Below, one piece after another: positions 1-10,597 of a stretch of DNA of 64,000 bases (position 1 is the first letter of the stretch; each line of letters starts with the position of its first letter). A model generated the notes under the pieces. That model did not search any database and was not told where the DNA came from. It saw only the letters and a list, made by a program, of their open reading frames with translations. A program made the position numbers and the translations under genes. Source of the DNA: Micractinium sp. NFX-FRZ (taxonomy: Eukaryota > Chlorophyta > Trebouxiophyceae > Chlorellales > Chlorellaceae); the NCBI GenBank assembly GCA_029339195.1, contig JAPTJF010000242.1, positions 27,230-91,229 on the forward strand. The letters run 5' to 3'.

Positions 1-313
1 CGCGGGCGCAGGCAGGGGGGGCCTTATGGCAGGGGCGGCTGGGTGCAGGCCAGTTGGGGGCTGCTCAGCGGGCAGCAGGGGATGATGCAGGTTGCGCATT
101 GTTGCAGCATACGGCCCGCACAAGCAAACGGAACATGGCCCCGCGGGGCGCCCAGACGCAGCATGAGGGGCACCACGACCACACAGCATGAGTAGCGCTC
201 ACCCACCCGAGTGCTGACTCATTGATGCTGCCTGCCCCAGCCAGGCTGGTAAGCACCAGCACGCCCAGCGCGGCACAGCATGCCCGCCATGGCCCCCTCC
301 CAGTGACACTCAC

Positions 314-2381
314 CAGAGTGGAAAATGATGCCTGCCTCTGCCAGGTAGATGCCAACGGTGTGCGAGGCGCCATGCTCGTGCTTCAGCAGGGTGTGGCAGC
401 CCTCGCCGTGAACCGGGCAGGCGCCTGTAGGGGAGAGGCAGGGAGGGGCCTCACCCTGGGCAGGCAGTGCTCAAGCAGTGACCATTCCGGCGGGCAGGGG
501 GCGGTAGGCACGCCTCATGACTGCCAGGGCCGGTGCCTGCTGGCATTCTCTCGCCTGCTGTGCCGGCAAGTCGGCAACAACCACCCGCACTCACAATGTG
601 CAGCGCTCATGTCAGCTCCTCCCCTGCCCCCCAAGCCACTCACCCGACTCCCCGTCATTGGCGCTGCCCTCCTCCGCATGCGCCAGCGCTGTGGGCGGTG
701 CGGTGCTGCGGGGCGAAGAGTGCAAGTCAGCCGCGACGATTGCCCCCACCAGCGCGGCCCCACACCCGCCATCGGTGTGGGACGCGGCACCGCGGCGGCG
801 GCAGTAGCCCTGCACAGGTCGGAGGGCGGCAGTGCATGACACGGCATGTCGCGGCGTGTCATGCTGTTTCACACTGAGCATGGCGGGGAAGGCAGGGCAC
901 TGCTGCCGCTGCATGCATGGCCGCCTGCATGCACCCTGCCCTGCTAGCCCCCACCTTCTCCTCCCGCTGCCTTCCCCCTCCTCCCCCGCACACGCTTGCC
1001 CTGCTGCGGGAGTGAACGAGGATCACAACATGAGAAGCATCCCAATGTTGTGCTGTGTATTGCCCTTCTCGCCCCCACCCCCCGGGCCCTCGCTCGCCTT
1101 GAAGACGGAGTCAACGGGGTGCAGCCATGACACACCAGCCCACGGTTTCGATTACTGTAAACGTTCCCTCGCTTGCCTTGATGAGGAAGTCGACGAGGTG
1201 CATGAGGAGGATGGAGAGGGTGACAAACAGGTAGGCCCACGCCTCGTAGCTGTCCCTCCACGAATGCGGCAGGCAGGGGGACGCCAGCGCGGCGACCGCG
1301 GGCAGCATCATGTGAATGATGGCTGCGGCAAAGTGGTGGGCAGGGAAGGGGGACGGGACGACGTGGGAGGGCGGCAAGGAGGTTGCGCGTGGTAAGATGT
1401 GCGGTCGGAGGGATTGATGGGGGTGCAGAGGGATCCAGGCAGGCGGCGGGGCAGGCAGGTGGGGCAGAGATGGTGCGGTGGCCAGCTGTGCTGGCGGGCC
1501 GGCCCCTGGTGCAGGCGCATCACGGCTCTTATTCAGTCCCGGTTGTGTGCCGCGCCGGGAACCGTCATCTCTACTGAGACGTACACGGTGTAACAGGAAG
1601 GAAGGAAGGAAGGACGGCACGCTTACCGGTGGACAGCATGGTGCCAAAGCCTGCAAACACGTGGGTTGGACAGGGGTGGCGGGGGTGCTTCAGTTTCAGG
1701 TTTCAAATGTGTGGAATTCGAGGGGTGGGGGGGGAGCAGGGTGGGGCCCAAAGCTTGGCAGCAGCACTGAGGAATGGATCCAACCCATCTAATGACTGGC
1801 ATCCTCATATAGCTGTATTAAGCCTCCCTTCAGGCAGGTCACCCCCCGAGGCCCCCTCACCAAAGAAGCTGCCAAGGCGGATGGCGGTGGCGGCGGCGGG
1901 GGAAGCGGCGGCGGACAGGCGCACCGCAACGGGCCCCAGCGACCCCAGCAGGCTCACTCCCAGCAGGATGAAAACTGCGGCGATGTGCATCGGCAGGTCG
2001 TAGCTGACCAGCTCCTCGGCCGCGCAGGGGTCCTCCCCCGCCGCCACCGCGGCGGCTGCAGGTGGGTGGCGGGAAATGCGGGGGCAGGTTGGCAGGGGGT
2101 CGGCGTGGCGCAGCCGGCCCCGGCAATGCTGTCCCTCAAAAGAGGCGGTCCCACGTATATAGAACTGGCAGGCTGCAAGCCCGCGTGTTCGCGTGCTCCG
2201 GGCATTAGCGCGCACCATACTCTGCTTCGGTCAAGCCGTGCGAGTGGCCCTCTTCCTCGTGGCCGTGTTCATCCTCGTGTTCATGGGCGTGGTCGGCGTC
2301 GGCAGCAGCCCTAGCGCAGGCAGCCGCCGCCATCACCAACAGGGCGAGCAGCATGAGCCTGGCCAACCCGCTGGAAGCCAT
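314..2381 (-). CDS. ZIP-family zinc/iron transporter, partial at 3' end
   Basis: Moves divalent metal cations (Zn, Fe) across a membrane into the cytosol. Exons 2381-2216, 2055-1861, 1650-1627, 1322-1177, 809-644 and 424-314, with consistent phases. The last visible exon ends in phase 1 at HSG/V, so the remainder lies beyond the window or in an unrecognised exon below 314. The start (MASSGLARL) opens a signal-peptide-like hydrophobic stretch, followed by a His/Asp/Glu-rich segment (HAHEHEDEHGHEEEGHSH) typical of ZIP metal-binding ends. Exon 2 carries the first membrane helix (DLPMHIAAVFILLGVSLLG). Exons 3-4 give GFGTMLST-A-IIHMMLPA, the ZIP helix with a membrane His, then CLPHSW and a further helix (AYLFVTLSILLMHLVDFL). 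Exon 6 ends in EAGIIFHS, the conserved metal-site helix. Exon 3 is only 24 bases. The intron after exon 4 appears to be GC-AG (AAG/GCAAGC). Family call secure, C-terminus missing. Confidence 0.85.
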
Positions 2382-2878
2382 GACTGAGGCGGTTTGGAGG
2401 GAAATGAGGCAGGCGGGAGAGGGGCGGGGGTGGCAGAAGCGAATGCGGCGGTGTTGAAGAACCTGGGGATTGCCAAAACATATGGGGATTTGCTGGTCTG
2501 CCTTCCAGAGACCCCGGCTCTCCCCCTGCTGCATGCAAGGCCTCTCAACCACGCAAAACCGTCGAAGCAGGTGCATTCAGCTCTGGAGCAAACCAGGGAG
2601 CAGGGGACAGTGTGGGAGCCCTGCAGGCGGCAAGCGGCAGGCTGATGACCCGCCCACCGGTAGCCCCGCTTCACCTGCTTTTCAAAGTATGACATTATGT
2701 GGCTGTTTGTAAAACTAGCACCGAAGTGTTATTGGATTATGCATGTAGATTGGAAGGCCGGCAGCAACAGCAGCAGCATCGCAGCAGTCAGGGGTGTAGG
2801 GCGGAGGTGGGTGTGGCGCGCGTGTGATACGGGGGCGGCCGGGCGCTAGTCGCAACGCAAGGCCCTGGCGACGGTGTT
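2382..2878. other. Intergenic: ZIP 5' flank and 3' flank of the next gene
   Basis: About 500 bases between the ZIP start codon and the stop of the orphan ORF, both on the minus strand. It should hold the ZIP 5' UTR and promoter. No TATA-like box or RNA gene was recognised. Confidence 0.4.
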
Positions 2879-3412
2879 CTATCGCATGCCGCCACTGCCG
2901 CTGCCGCTGCTGCGAGGCTGCTGCTGCTGCCGCATTAGCCGCACGTCGTACGCCGCCGTCCCCGCCGCTGCCGCTGCCACCGCCGCCGTGCAGGCCACCA
3001 CGTGTCGCGCCACCCCCGGAGCCAGGCTTTGGGCCAGCTGTACCCCAGACTCCACGCTTTCCGGGACAGCCAGGCGGCTGAATGCTGGGCGCAGCGCGCG
3101 CGCGCCCGCCACATAAGTGAGCCCCCATCCCGCTGCAAACAGCATGGCGTGCTGTTGGCCCGTGCCGAGGGCTGGTGCCGGCGAGGGGGGGCCGGTGGGT
3201 GCCTCTCGTGACAGCAGGCTGGCCCTGGTGGAGGCATCCACAGCTGTTGCCAGTTTGTAGGCCGCCCAGCAGTACGCCCCGCCCAACACGCCGCCGACGA
3301 TGGGCACCGCAAAAAGCGCCATGCGCGCGCCTCTGCAGCGCATGGGGCAGGGGAGAGCAAGCGAGAGTGGGGCCGCCGCATCGCTCACACAGCTGGCGTA
3401 TGATGTCAACAT
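2879..3412 (-). CDS. Orphan membrane-type protein, about 177 residues
   Basis: I do not recognise this protein. It is an uninterrupted minus-strand frame ending in TAG at 2879. The first ATG giving MLTSYASC lies at 3412; another ATG at 3322 (MALFAVPIVGG) is equally possible. Frame upstream of 3412 is open only from a GTG. The product has two or three hydrophobic stretches ([57 protein letters not shown]) and a Gln/Ser/Gly-rich tail, so it could be a small membrane protein. It lies between two other minus-strand genes. GC-rich DNA produces chance open frames, so coding status is not certain; hydrophobic patterning and a plausible start are the only support. Confidence 0.4.
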   Translation of the reverse strand: MLTSYASCVSDAAAPLSLALPCPMRCRGARMALFAVPIVGGVLGGAYCWAAYKLATAVDASTRASLLSREAPTGPPSPAPALGTGQQHAMLFAAGWGLTYVAGARALRPAFSRLAVPESVESGVQLAQSLAPGVARHVVACTAAVAAAAAGTAAYDVRLMRQQQQPRSSGSGSGGMR

Positions 3413-4807
3413 GGCTGGCAGATCGCCGAACGCAGCCCAATCAGCGCCACCCTGTTGGGAGGTTGGACCTTTCCTCAGCACCCAGGCGTACAGGCTGCGA
3501 AGCGGCGGCAGTGGCGGCGGCAGCGGCAGCCGCAGAGGAGGCGAGCGAGCTCCCGCTGGCTTCCCGGTACCTTAATTGTGCGTTCTGCGGGCGCTAAAAC
3601 GCCAGAAATAGAATGCAAGGAGGGTGGCACCAGACGTGCCGAGCGGACGTGATGCTCGCTGGCTACAAGAGGACAGTAATAGGGGCCTCAAGTGAATTGC
3701 AATACTCGATGAGGGTGCAAAGGACCCGTGGCACGCAGGGTTTTGCCACTGTTCCCTGCCTGGCGGCGGCTGACGCCAGGCGGGCGGGCCGCGCTGCCCA
3801 GCACTAGGCGGACTGGTTGGCTGGGCCAGCGCCTCAATTTGGCATCTAGCTAACCCTACCGAGACACCCACCCGACCATGCAAGTGCACTAGGTGTCATT
3901 GTTCCGACCACTGGCCCAGTGGCCGGCATCCCAGACTGCGCCCAGCCCACCGCCGCCGCCGGGGCACGCCTGCCTGCCGCCCAGTCAGCCCACCTGCTAG
4001 TAGGCAAGCAGCAGCAGCACGTGAACACCTGTTGATCACTGCAAGGGACATGTAACCCTGCAGGCATCCGCCCTTTCGGCGGCGGTCTGCGGAATCGCTT
4101 CCTGGTGTGTGTGCTTCGCATGATGGTCACAAAGGTGTGTAGTAGAAGGGAAGAGGGGGCAGAGCTACGGGGGGGGGGGGGGGCTTATTCATTGCGGAGG
4201 AAGGCTCGGCCAATCTGATTAAGGCCAGCCACGGGGGTGCATGCAGACACAGAGGGCAAGCAGTGATGAAAAGAAACAGGGGGGTACGTAGGATCTGGGC
4301 TCTGTGGGGCGGCGCGCCGGGCGGGAGAGCCGCGGCGCTGCATCAAGGCAGAGAGTACAGAGGCAACGCGTTGGGACACACACACATAGGTTGAGATCTG
4401 GGTGGCTGGTACACAACGAGCCATGGCAGGCGGGGGGCATCAGAAGTGCTTCATTGCAGTGCTGCGCCGGTGCGGGGAGGCAAAAGGGCGGAGCGGCGTT
4501 CGTTGGGGCGGGGGCCGGGGTGTTCCGGGGCGGCCGTGAAGACGAGAATCGAGTAAAATCGCGCGGGGCGGGCTGCTACTTGGTTGATGGAGTGGGAAAT
4601 AATTCGCGGAACGAATTGACAGCGCTAGGGAATTGACAGCAGTGCCAAATGGGGGGGCGGGGCCGGGCAGGTGCACCGGCGCTTGGTCATTCGGAGGTGC
4701 GCGCTGTTGCGCGCTGCACATCCTGCACACACTGCATGTCGCACGCTGCGCTGCAAGCTGCGCTGCGTGCTGCACGCTGTGCTTGCCTGGCGCGCGCCAC
4801 ATACGCC
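3413..4807. other. Intergenic with desaturase 3' flank and a 15-base G tract
   Basis: Nearly 1.4 kb without a recognisable gene. It should contain the upstream region of the orphan ORF and the 3' UTR of the desaturase that stops at 4808. A run of 15 G occupies 4169-4183. Short open frames here show no family resemblance or codon signal. Confidence 0.4.
4169..4183 (+). repeat. Poly-G tract (15 G)
   Basis: Homopolymer seen directly in the sequence, downstream of the desaturase stop. Length is likely to vary between strains or by sequencing error. Confidence 0.9.
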
Positions 4808-7800
4808 TCAGTTGATGGCTGAGGGGCAGATGCCGCGCAGGAGGGGCATGTCAGAGGCGGGGGTCATGCGGGCGGCGACGGCGGCGGCCGCCGCGCAGGC
4901 TCCAGAGGTTGCCGACAGGGCGACCTTGAGGGTGCCTCCGGTGCGGGAGACGCGCTTGGTCATCACGCCCTTCTGGCCCACGGCGGGGTCGGTGATGAAC
5001 TGCCACATGCAGAGCGTCCAGTTGGGGTAGGAGGTGAGGTGGGCGTAGAACTCGGGGGCGATGGCGCGCAGCTGGGGCAGCCTGCACATGGACGGGTCGC
5101 GTGGGAGGCGGCGGGCAGCAAGGCGGGGAGTCAGCGGGTGCGGTTGGTGCGGCGGCTGGCCCCCGTCTGCCTGCCGGCGGCGCCAGCGAGGAGCCTTGAA
5201 ACAAAGCGCAGCAGGCGGCCTGGCGGGCGCTGCGAAGCCGCCTGCTTGGTAGCCCCCGCCTGCTGCCGCCGCCGCCTTCAGCCCGCGGTGCGGCCTCACC
5301 AGCGCCCCTCCTTGAGCCTGCTGCCAGCTGGAGCACAGCGTGGCATGCCACCCGCGCGGTAACAGAGGGCGTGGCTGGCAGGGCATGTGTGTGTGTGTGT
5401 GCCGCACCTGTTCCATGGGATGTTGGGGAAGTCGTGGTGCTCCACGTGGTAGCCAAAGTTGTAGACCAGCCAGTTGAGGATGGGGTCGTAGCAGGAGTGG
5501 GTCTCCTGCGGCAGCGAGGCAGGGAGGGGAGGGCAGGCGAGCGGGCGGGCGGGGAGGTGTGAGGGAGCAGGGGGCGAGGGCGGGGCAGCAAGAGGGGGAC
5601 GGGAAGCAGGGGATGGGGTTGCCGCTGGAGTGGTGGTCGCATGCAGCAGCGGGAAAGGGGGGCAGGAAGGCAGCCAAGAGGTGTGCAGGGAGCAGGGGGG
5701 GCATGCGACAGTGGGGCGGGAGAAGGAGTGGGCCTTGTGTCACGCGCGTGCACCCGAAGCAAGTGCAGGGGCGGGGAGGTGGGACTGGGCGGTGGGTGCA
5801 GCGTGCAGTTGGGGGCGGCGGGGTGGCGGGCCCTGCTGCATGCGCTGGCTTGGGCTGGCTGGCTTGTGCCGACCGACTGGCTTGCTGACTGGCTTGGAGG
5901 AGGTAGGCGCAGTGTGCCAGGAAGCGCGCTGCCGCGGCCCACGGGCGGTGCAGGCATTGCATGCCTGCGTGCGCCCTTGCAGCCCACGCTGCTTGCCGTG
6001 GGAGAGGACGCTCCCCCCCATTGGAGCTGTAAAACAAGGATGCATGCATGCAAACGACTTGAGGGTTCCCAAACCGCCACCCCGCGCACCTGCCCATCGC
6101 CGCCCATCATGCAGTGCTCGGAGATGACGTGGCCGGCAATGGGGTGCAGGCCGACGCCCCAGTACAGGCCCATGATCATGTAGGCCAGGGGCTTCAGGTT
6201 GCCGGCATAGTAGCAGATGGCCACATTGTAGGCGGGCACCACAATCCAGCTCAGCACGTCCATCATTTCTGCAGCGTGAGGGGCGGGGGAGGGAGGCCAG
6301 GGCAGGTGGGCGGGCAAGCACGCACGGCCAGAGAAACATTGTAACATGGGCAGCCACAGCCAGCTGGTGTTGCAATGCCAGCACACAATTGGCCAGCTCA
6401 GAGGTCCAGTCTGATTTGCAAGGAGGGGAGAACGCGGGATAGCGAGAGGCGCCAGGTCAGCGGGCGGGCGGCCCAGGGCCAGCTTCCAGGTCCCAAGGAG
6501 GTGCACCATGTGGGCGGCTGCCGGGTGGCAGGCAGCTGGGTGGGTAGCCGGTGGGTGCCACGACAGCAGACAGGCGGATGGGAATGCCAATGCAGGTCCC
6601 GCCAAAATCCCAACCCAGCACACAGGCGGATGGGAATGCGGATGGGTGACCTCCAGGTCCTGCCAAAATCGCAACCCAACGCCGGAAAGCAGCAGCGCCA
6701 GGCACGAGCGGAGCAGCACCAGTTCACATTCTGCTCATCCCTGCCCGCTCCCCCGCCTGCCCAGAGCCCTCACCCTGAGTGCCACGCACAGCCTTCAGCG
6801 GGCAGCAGGCAGCCGTGCGGCAGGCAGCCGCCCAACATGCGGAAGCCGTGCAGCCCACCCCAGCGGGGCCCAGGCACCGCCCTTGCCCGGCCAGCATCCC
6901 AGCACACTCCCTGCAGTACACATGTTTCTGTATGCCTCGCCGCCCGCTCACCCGGCTTCTTGGTGTAGCCCACGGCCATGAAGAAGGGGCGGAGGAAGAA
7001 GAAGAGGGGGAAGACGATGAGGAGGGCGATCTTGGCGGGGATGGAGGCGGAGGCCACCCAGCGCGCCTCCACGCCAGTCCAGATGCCCGTGTCGCTGCCG
7101 TCCACGCCCTGCGCGGTGGTGAGCATGCGAGGGAATGAGAATGGGGTTTTGAGATGGGAAGGGAAGGGGTGGAGGCACGGCTTTTGTGTGGCTTGGGCCG
7201 CCGGCGTGCCCGGCGAGCGCAAGGGCGCCGCCCGCCCGTCGGCGCGTGGGGCACCTGGCGGCAAATTGCAGATGCCGCCCGCCCGGGCGCCTCTTGGCGG
7301 CCTTGTGCCCCCGCAAGGCATCCTGCACCTGTTTGCTGCACACCTGCGCACCCTGCACTGCCCCATACCTCCCCAGCGTTATCCCGTACTCTTCCGCATA
7401 CCCGCCCCATGCGCGCACCCTCCCGCCCACACGGCGCCACCCGCCCGCGCTGCATGCACCCGCAGCACGCACAAACTCCACCAGCACTTGCACGCCCAGC
7501 ACCCACCATCTCTGAGTGGTGGTCCATGTGGTATTGCTTGAACAGCGAGCCAAGCGGGAAGCCGAGCGGCGCGTTGGCGCCCACCGCGAGCGCGCGGTTC
7601 CAGCCGGGGCGCTTGGGCCCAAACACCAGGTTGTGCGTGATCTCGTGGTGCGCTGCCATCAGGTTGCCCGCCAGCACGGAGCTGACCAGGTAGCCCGCCA
7701 CGAAGACTGCCCACCAGGGGAGGTCGTAGGCACCCACCGCCGCCGCCGCCGCCGTTTGAAGCACGCAGGCTACCGCCACGGGCAACAGCGTCCACGGGTT

Positions 7801-8135
7801 GTGGCCCATGAGCGGCCGAATCTGCGAGCCAGCGGGGCGCGCGTCGCTGGTTTTCAACCCGCAGAGCTAGGGTGGAGGAAGCAGGTGCAAACTGACCCCA
7901 TCCAAACCACGCCCGCGGGTAAGCGGGGACTCACCTTGCCGCTATGCAATTGTGGCATCAGTTTGCGCCTCACAGGGGGTGCAGGGAGAACGGCAGCAGG
8001 TGCAAACCGACCCCAGCTCACCTTGTCGCTATACTTCTGCAGCATCAGCTTGCGCCTGATGGCGTGTGGCTCTGAGGACGATGTCCAAAAATGCGGTCCC
8101 CACGCCGTGGGTGAAGAGCTCGGTGAAGAACTCAT
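4808..8135 (-). CDS. DEGS1: Sphingolipid delta-4 desaturase (DEGS type)
   Basis: A di-iron membrane desaturase that introduces the delta-4 trans double bond into dihydroceramide or long-chain bases in the ER. Six exons: 8135-8022, 7821-7507, 7108-6952, 6268-6090, 5505-5408, 5081-4808; sum 1137 bases, 378 residues. The N-terminus has the family signature around EPHAIRRKLMLQKYSDK. The three histidine boxes are AHHEITHN, HMDHHSE and HVEHHDFP, the last preceded by YNFGYHVEHH and followed by IPWNRLPQLR, all diagnostic of the delta-4 group. Hydrophobic segments flank boxes 1 and 2. The C-terminal Ala-rich extension (AAAAAVAARM) is longer than usual. The ATG at 8135 directly precedes the homologous region. 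Intron 1 contains a decayed copy of the exon 1 end. Confidence 0.92.
5385..5401 (+). repeat. (TG)n microsatellite in desaturase intron 5
   Basis: Perfect TG dinucleotide run just inside the intron between desaturase exons 5 and 6. Confidence 0.85.
6560..6690 (+). repeat. Imperfect tandem duplication in desaturase intron 3
   Basis: Two adjacent roughly 60-base units share ACAGGCGGATGGGAATGC and GCCAAAATC.CAACCCA with point differences. No coding role is evident. Confidence 0.65.
7879..7976 (-). repeat. Decayed copy of desaturase exon 1 end plus donor
   Basis: The stretch matches the 3' part of exon 1 and its 5' splice site at 8015-8065: RRKLM-Q--S-K followed by GTGAGT, versus RRKLMLQKYSDK and GTGAGC. 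Adjacent intron sequence (GCAGGTGCAAAC.GACCCC) is duplicated as well, so the unit spans an exon-intron boundary. Confidence 0.7.
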
Positions 8136-8903
8136 GGCTGCGCAGCCCTAAGAGGCCTGCCTGTGCCACAAACGGTATGGGGCAACCAAGGGGTGAAGAC
8201 AGAGATGAGTGCGTGCGCGCAAGCCTCCAACAAATTCGGAAATGCCGAACCCACCTGACGCGTCTTGGGGCCAGGGCGCCAGCGCACAGCGCATGCAAGG
8301 GCCTACCACATGGTGCACCCTATCATCGGGCCCCAGTATGACCGGCACACGAGGTTCCCATGCATCTCCAAGTTCTTTGTTGCGGTATTGATGTGCAATC
8401 CGTGCCATGCAGCGCACCTGCATGCCGTGTGCGGCCCCGCCCGTGCCAGTGCCGGATGCCACGGTGGGGCTGTGGCGGGTGTCCTGCAGGCTGGCTGGAG
8501 CGGCCAAGCTCTTCCATCCCTGCCCACCGCCAACACCCTATCACCACATTGCTAGAAGAAGCGCCTGCTACATCAACACTTGAGCGCAGGGTGGGAGGTG
8601 AGTGCACGCCTTGTAATAGGGGGGCACGGCGGAGGCGGTTCCCGCCCCAGCCCTGGGGCAGCCCCTGCACTGGCACTGGTGCAGCTGGTGTGCAGGATGG
8701 GGCTGGCACTGCTGCATCCAATCAGTTCCTTGTACGAAAGTGCAGAGGCACACTCACCTCTAGCTGCACCAGCTGCGAGATGAAGGAGCAGAAGTGCAGC
8801 CCACCCACCGAGGCGTCAAGTCTTGCACAGCAGGAGGCACCTAACAAAATATCTGATGGCGTGTTGCGGTGATTTTAAGTTGCCTGGGATCAAATTGTAA
8901 GCC
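8136..8903. other. Upstream of desaturase; no supported gene
   Basis: About 770 bases, expected to hold the desaturase promoter and 5' UTR. A minus-strand stretch near 8820-8760 (GGLHFCSFISQLVQLE then GTGAGT) looks exon-like but could not be linked to anything, so no gene is called. Confidence 0.3.
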
Positions 8904-9736
8904 ATGGAGGGCTCGTCCATAAAGTTGGCCCGCTCCGCTCGCCCGCTCTCAATCACCGAGCTCCCCGACGAGCTCTGAGCTCAGCTGCTGCTGTGCATAC
9001 TGAGGAATACGGTGTTATCGGCAATTTGCAGGTGCGCGAATCCAGCCGGCGCGCCAGCAGCGGCCGATTTGAGCGGCTGCCGATGCTGCCCTGCTGGCTA
9101 CCGCTGCACTCAGGGCCTGCCACTGCATCCAATTCAAGACAAGCAACCTCACAACTTGGCATCTCACCGCCATCTACTTTATGCCACGCCCTGCAGGTTC
9201 AGCAGCCTCCCTCTGGTGTGCATGCGTTGGGCACGGGTGGCACCCCCATGCAGTTGAGGCTGCCCACCGCTCGGCGACGCCCGGGCGCAACCTCGCCATA
9301 CTGCAGGCGCTGCTGCGCACCTGGCTGGTACGCCACGGGACAGCAGGCAACCTGCGGTGCCCCTCCCTTACGGCCGAGGTGAGCGTGATGTTTGTGTGGG
9401 ACAGACAGCTCATGGTCCCAGCTAGCTGCCCTGCCCAGTAGTGCCCTGTCCCTGTGCACCTGCTGCTGTAGCCGCCTCCGCCTGCCGTGCTCGGGTCTCT
9501 CTTTTGCCCTCACCCCTACCCCACCCACCCGTTGACTGCTGCCCACCATCTACACTACTCCCACGACCACCACACCCCTGTGCTCCCCGCCTCTTGCGCC
9601 TCGGACCCACAGTGGCAATGACGACGCCAAGCAGCAGCAGGCGCAGCAGGCACAGCAGGCCCTGTGCACCCTCTCGGAGCAGTCGGTCCTGCCGGCCTGC
9701 TGCGGCCTGCAGGCGCTCGACCTGTGGCTGAAATGA
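8904..9736 (+). pseudogene. Possible decayed F-box/LRR-like locus
   Basis: The ATG at 8904 begins MEGSSIKLARSARPLSITELPDEL, which ends in the classic F-box opening LPDEL. In the same frame a TGA at 8976 interrupts it, followed by AQLLLCIL, so the motif would read LPDEL-stop-AQLLLCIL where families usually have LPDELWAQ. Downstream exon-like pieces are ILQALLRTWLVRH (near 9300) and SVLPACCGLQALDLWLK ending in TGA at 9734-9736, the latter LRR-like and preceded by a CAG acceptor at 9612. The pieces could not be joined with matching phases. It may be a pseudogene, a gene with an unseen intron, or coincidence. Confidence 0.25.
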
Positions 9737-10597
9737 ATGGCCGCCTCCCATTTTACCCTGTAACCATGGCCGCCACGGCTCAGAAACCTCCGCTGGCGGC
9801 AGTACGCTGGCGGCAGGTCACGCGCCGCTGCGCCGCCTGCGCATTACCTTTCCTTCCAAAGCACCCTCGACTGCCCTGGCGGCCGCCAGCCAGCAGGCGG
9901 AGCAGTGCAACCCCGAGTTTGCGCATTTCGTCACCTGTTCAACACGGACCTTACCAAGTGCCGTTCCACTGACCGCTGCTCAACAGCCGCTGTGTCTGCA
10001 CCCACCATTCTTGCGGCACGGGCTTCTTAGATATGCACCCGCCCTTCCCGTACCTTGCAACACTTCCTAGTGCTGCATTCCTCCATGGCTTTCCTTGTAT
10101 GCGTGGGCATTACCTTCGTAAGGCACCCTCCCTTCCTGTACCTTGCAAGCCACCCCGCTGCTACGCATGCCCCCGTCTTCCCTGTATGCCATACCTTGGG
10201 TACTGTGCCTCTAGCCACTGCCTCCGGGCTGCAAACCCAAAACTGCTGCTGCACTGTTGATTGCACTCTTGTCTTTGTTGGCAGCAGGGACAGCACCCTC
10301 TGGCAAGACGGAGAATGCAGTGAGCGGCGCTAGCGCGCGGTGAGTGCTGCACGTATTAGAGCCCCTGCTTCTGACCTCCTTGCATGCCTATGTGGCATTG
10401 CGTTTGCAACGATGGGTGCATCTTTCGTCACAGAAGCTGGGGGAATGTCACAGTTGCAGAACCTGCCTGCCTGCGTGCTGCTGATTTGCGCACACCTCCG
10501 GGGGTGCTGCGCACGCTGCAGCACCGCCAGTTGCCGCCGCCGTCCAAGCCACCCACACACACACCTGCGGTCACTCTTCGGTACAGATCATCACACC
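9737..10597. other. Glutaredoxin upstream region with short direct repeats
   Basis: About 860 bases before the glutaredoxin start. Near 10038-10060 and 10128-10152 two copies of a CCCTTCC-GTACCTTGCAA motif occur about 90 bases apart. No gene recognised. Confidence 0.35.

Noticed and set aside
4851..6719. 622-codon minus-strand open frame
   Set aside because: It runs across desaturase introns and exons in mixed frames. The His-box exons with matching splice phases explain the real coding content.
8733..8825. Exon-like minus-strand stretch GGLHFCSFISQLVQLE with donor
   Set aside because: No neighbouring exon in phase, no family, and no start or stop context, so it was not called a gene.
8976..8978. 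TGA as selenocysteine in the F-box-like locus
   Set aside because: F-box proteins are not known selenoproteins, and no SECIS-like element was identifiable. A nonsense change is simpler.
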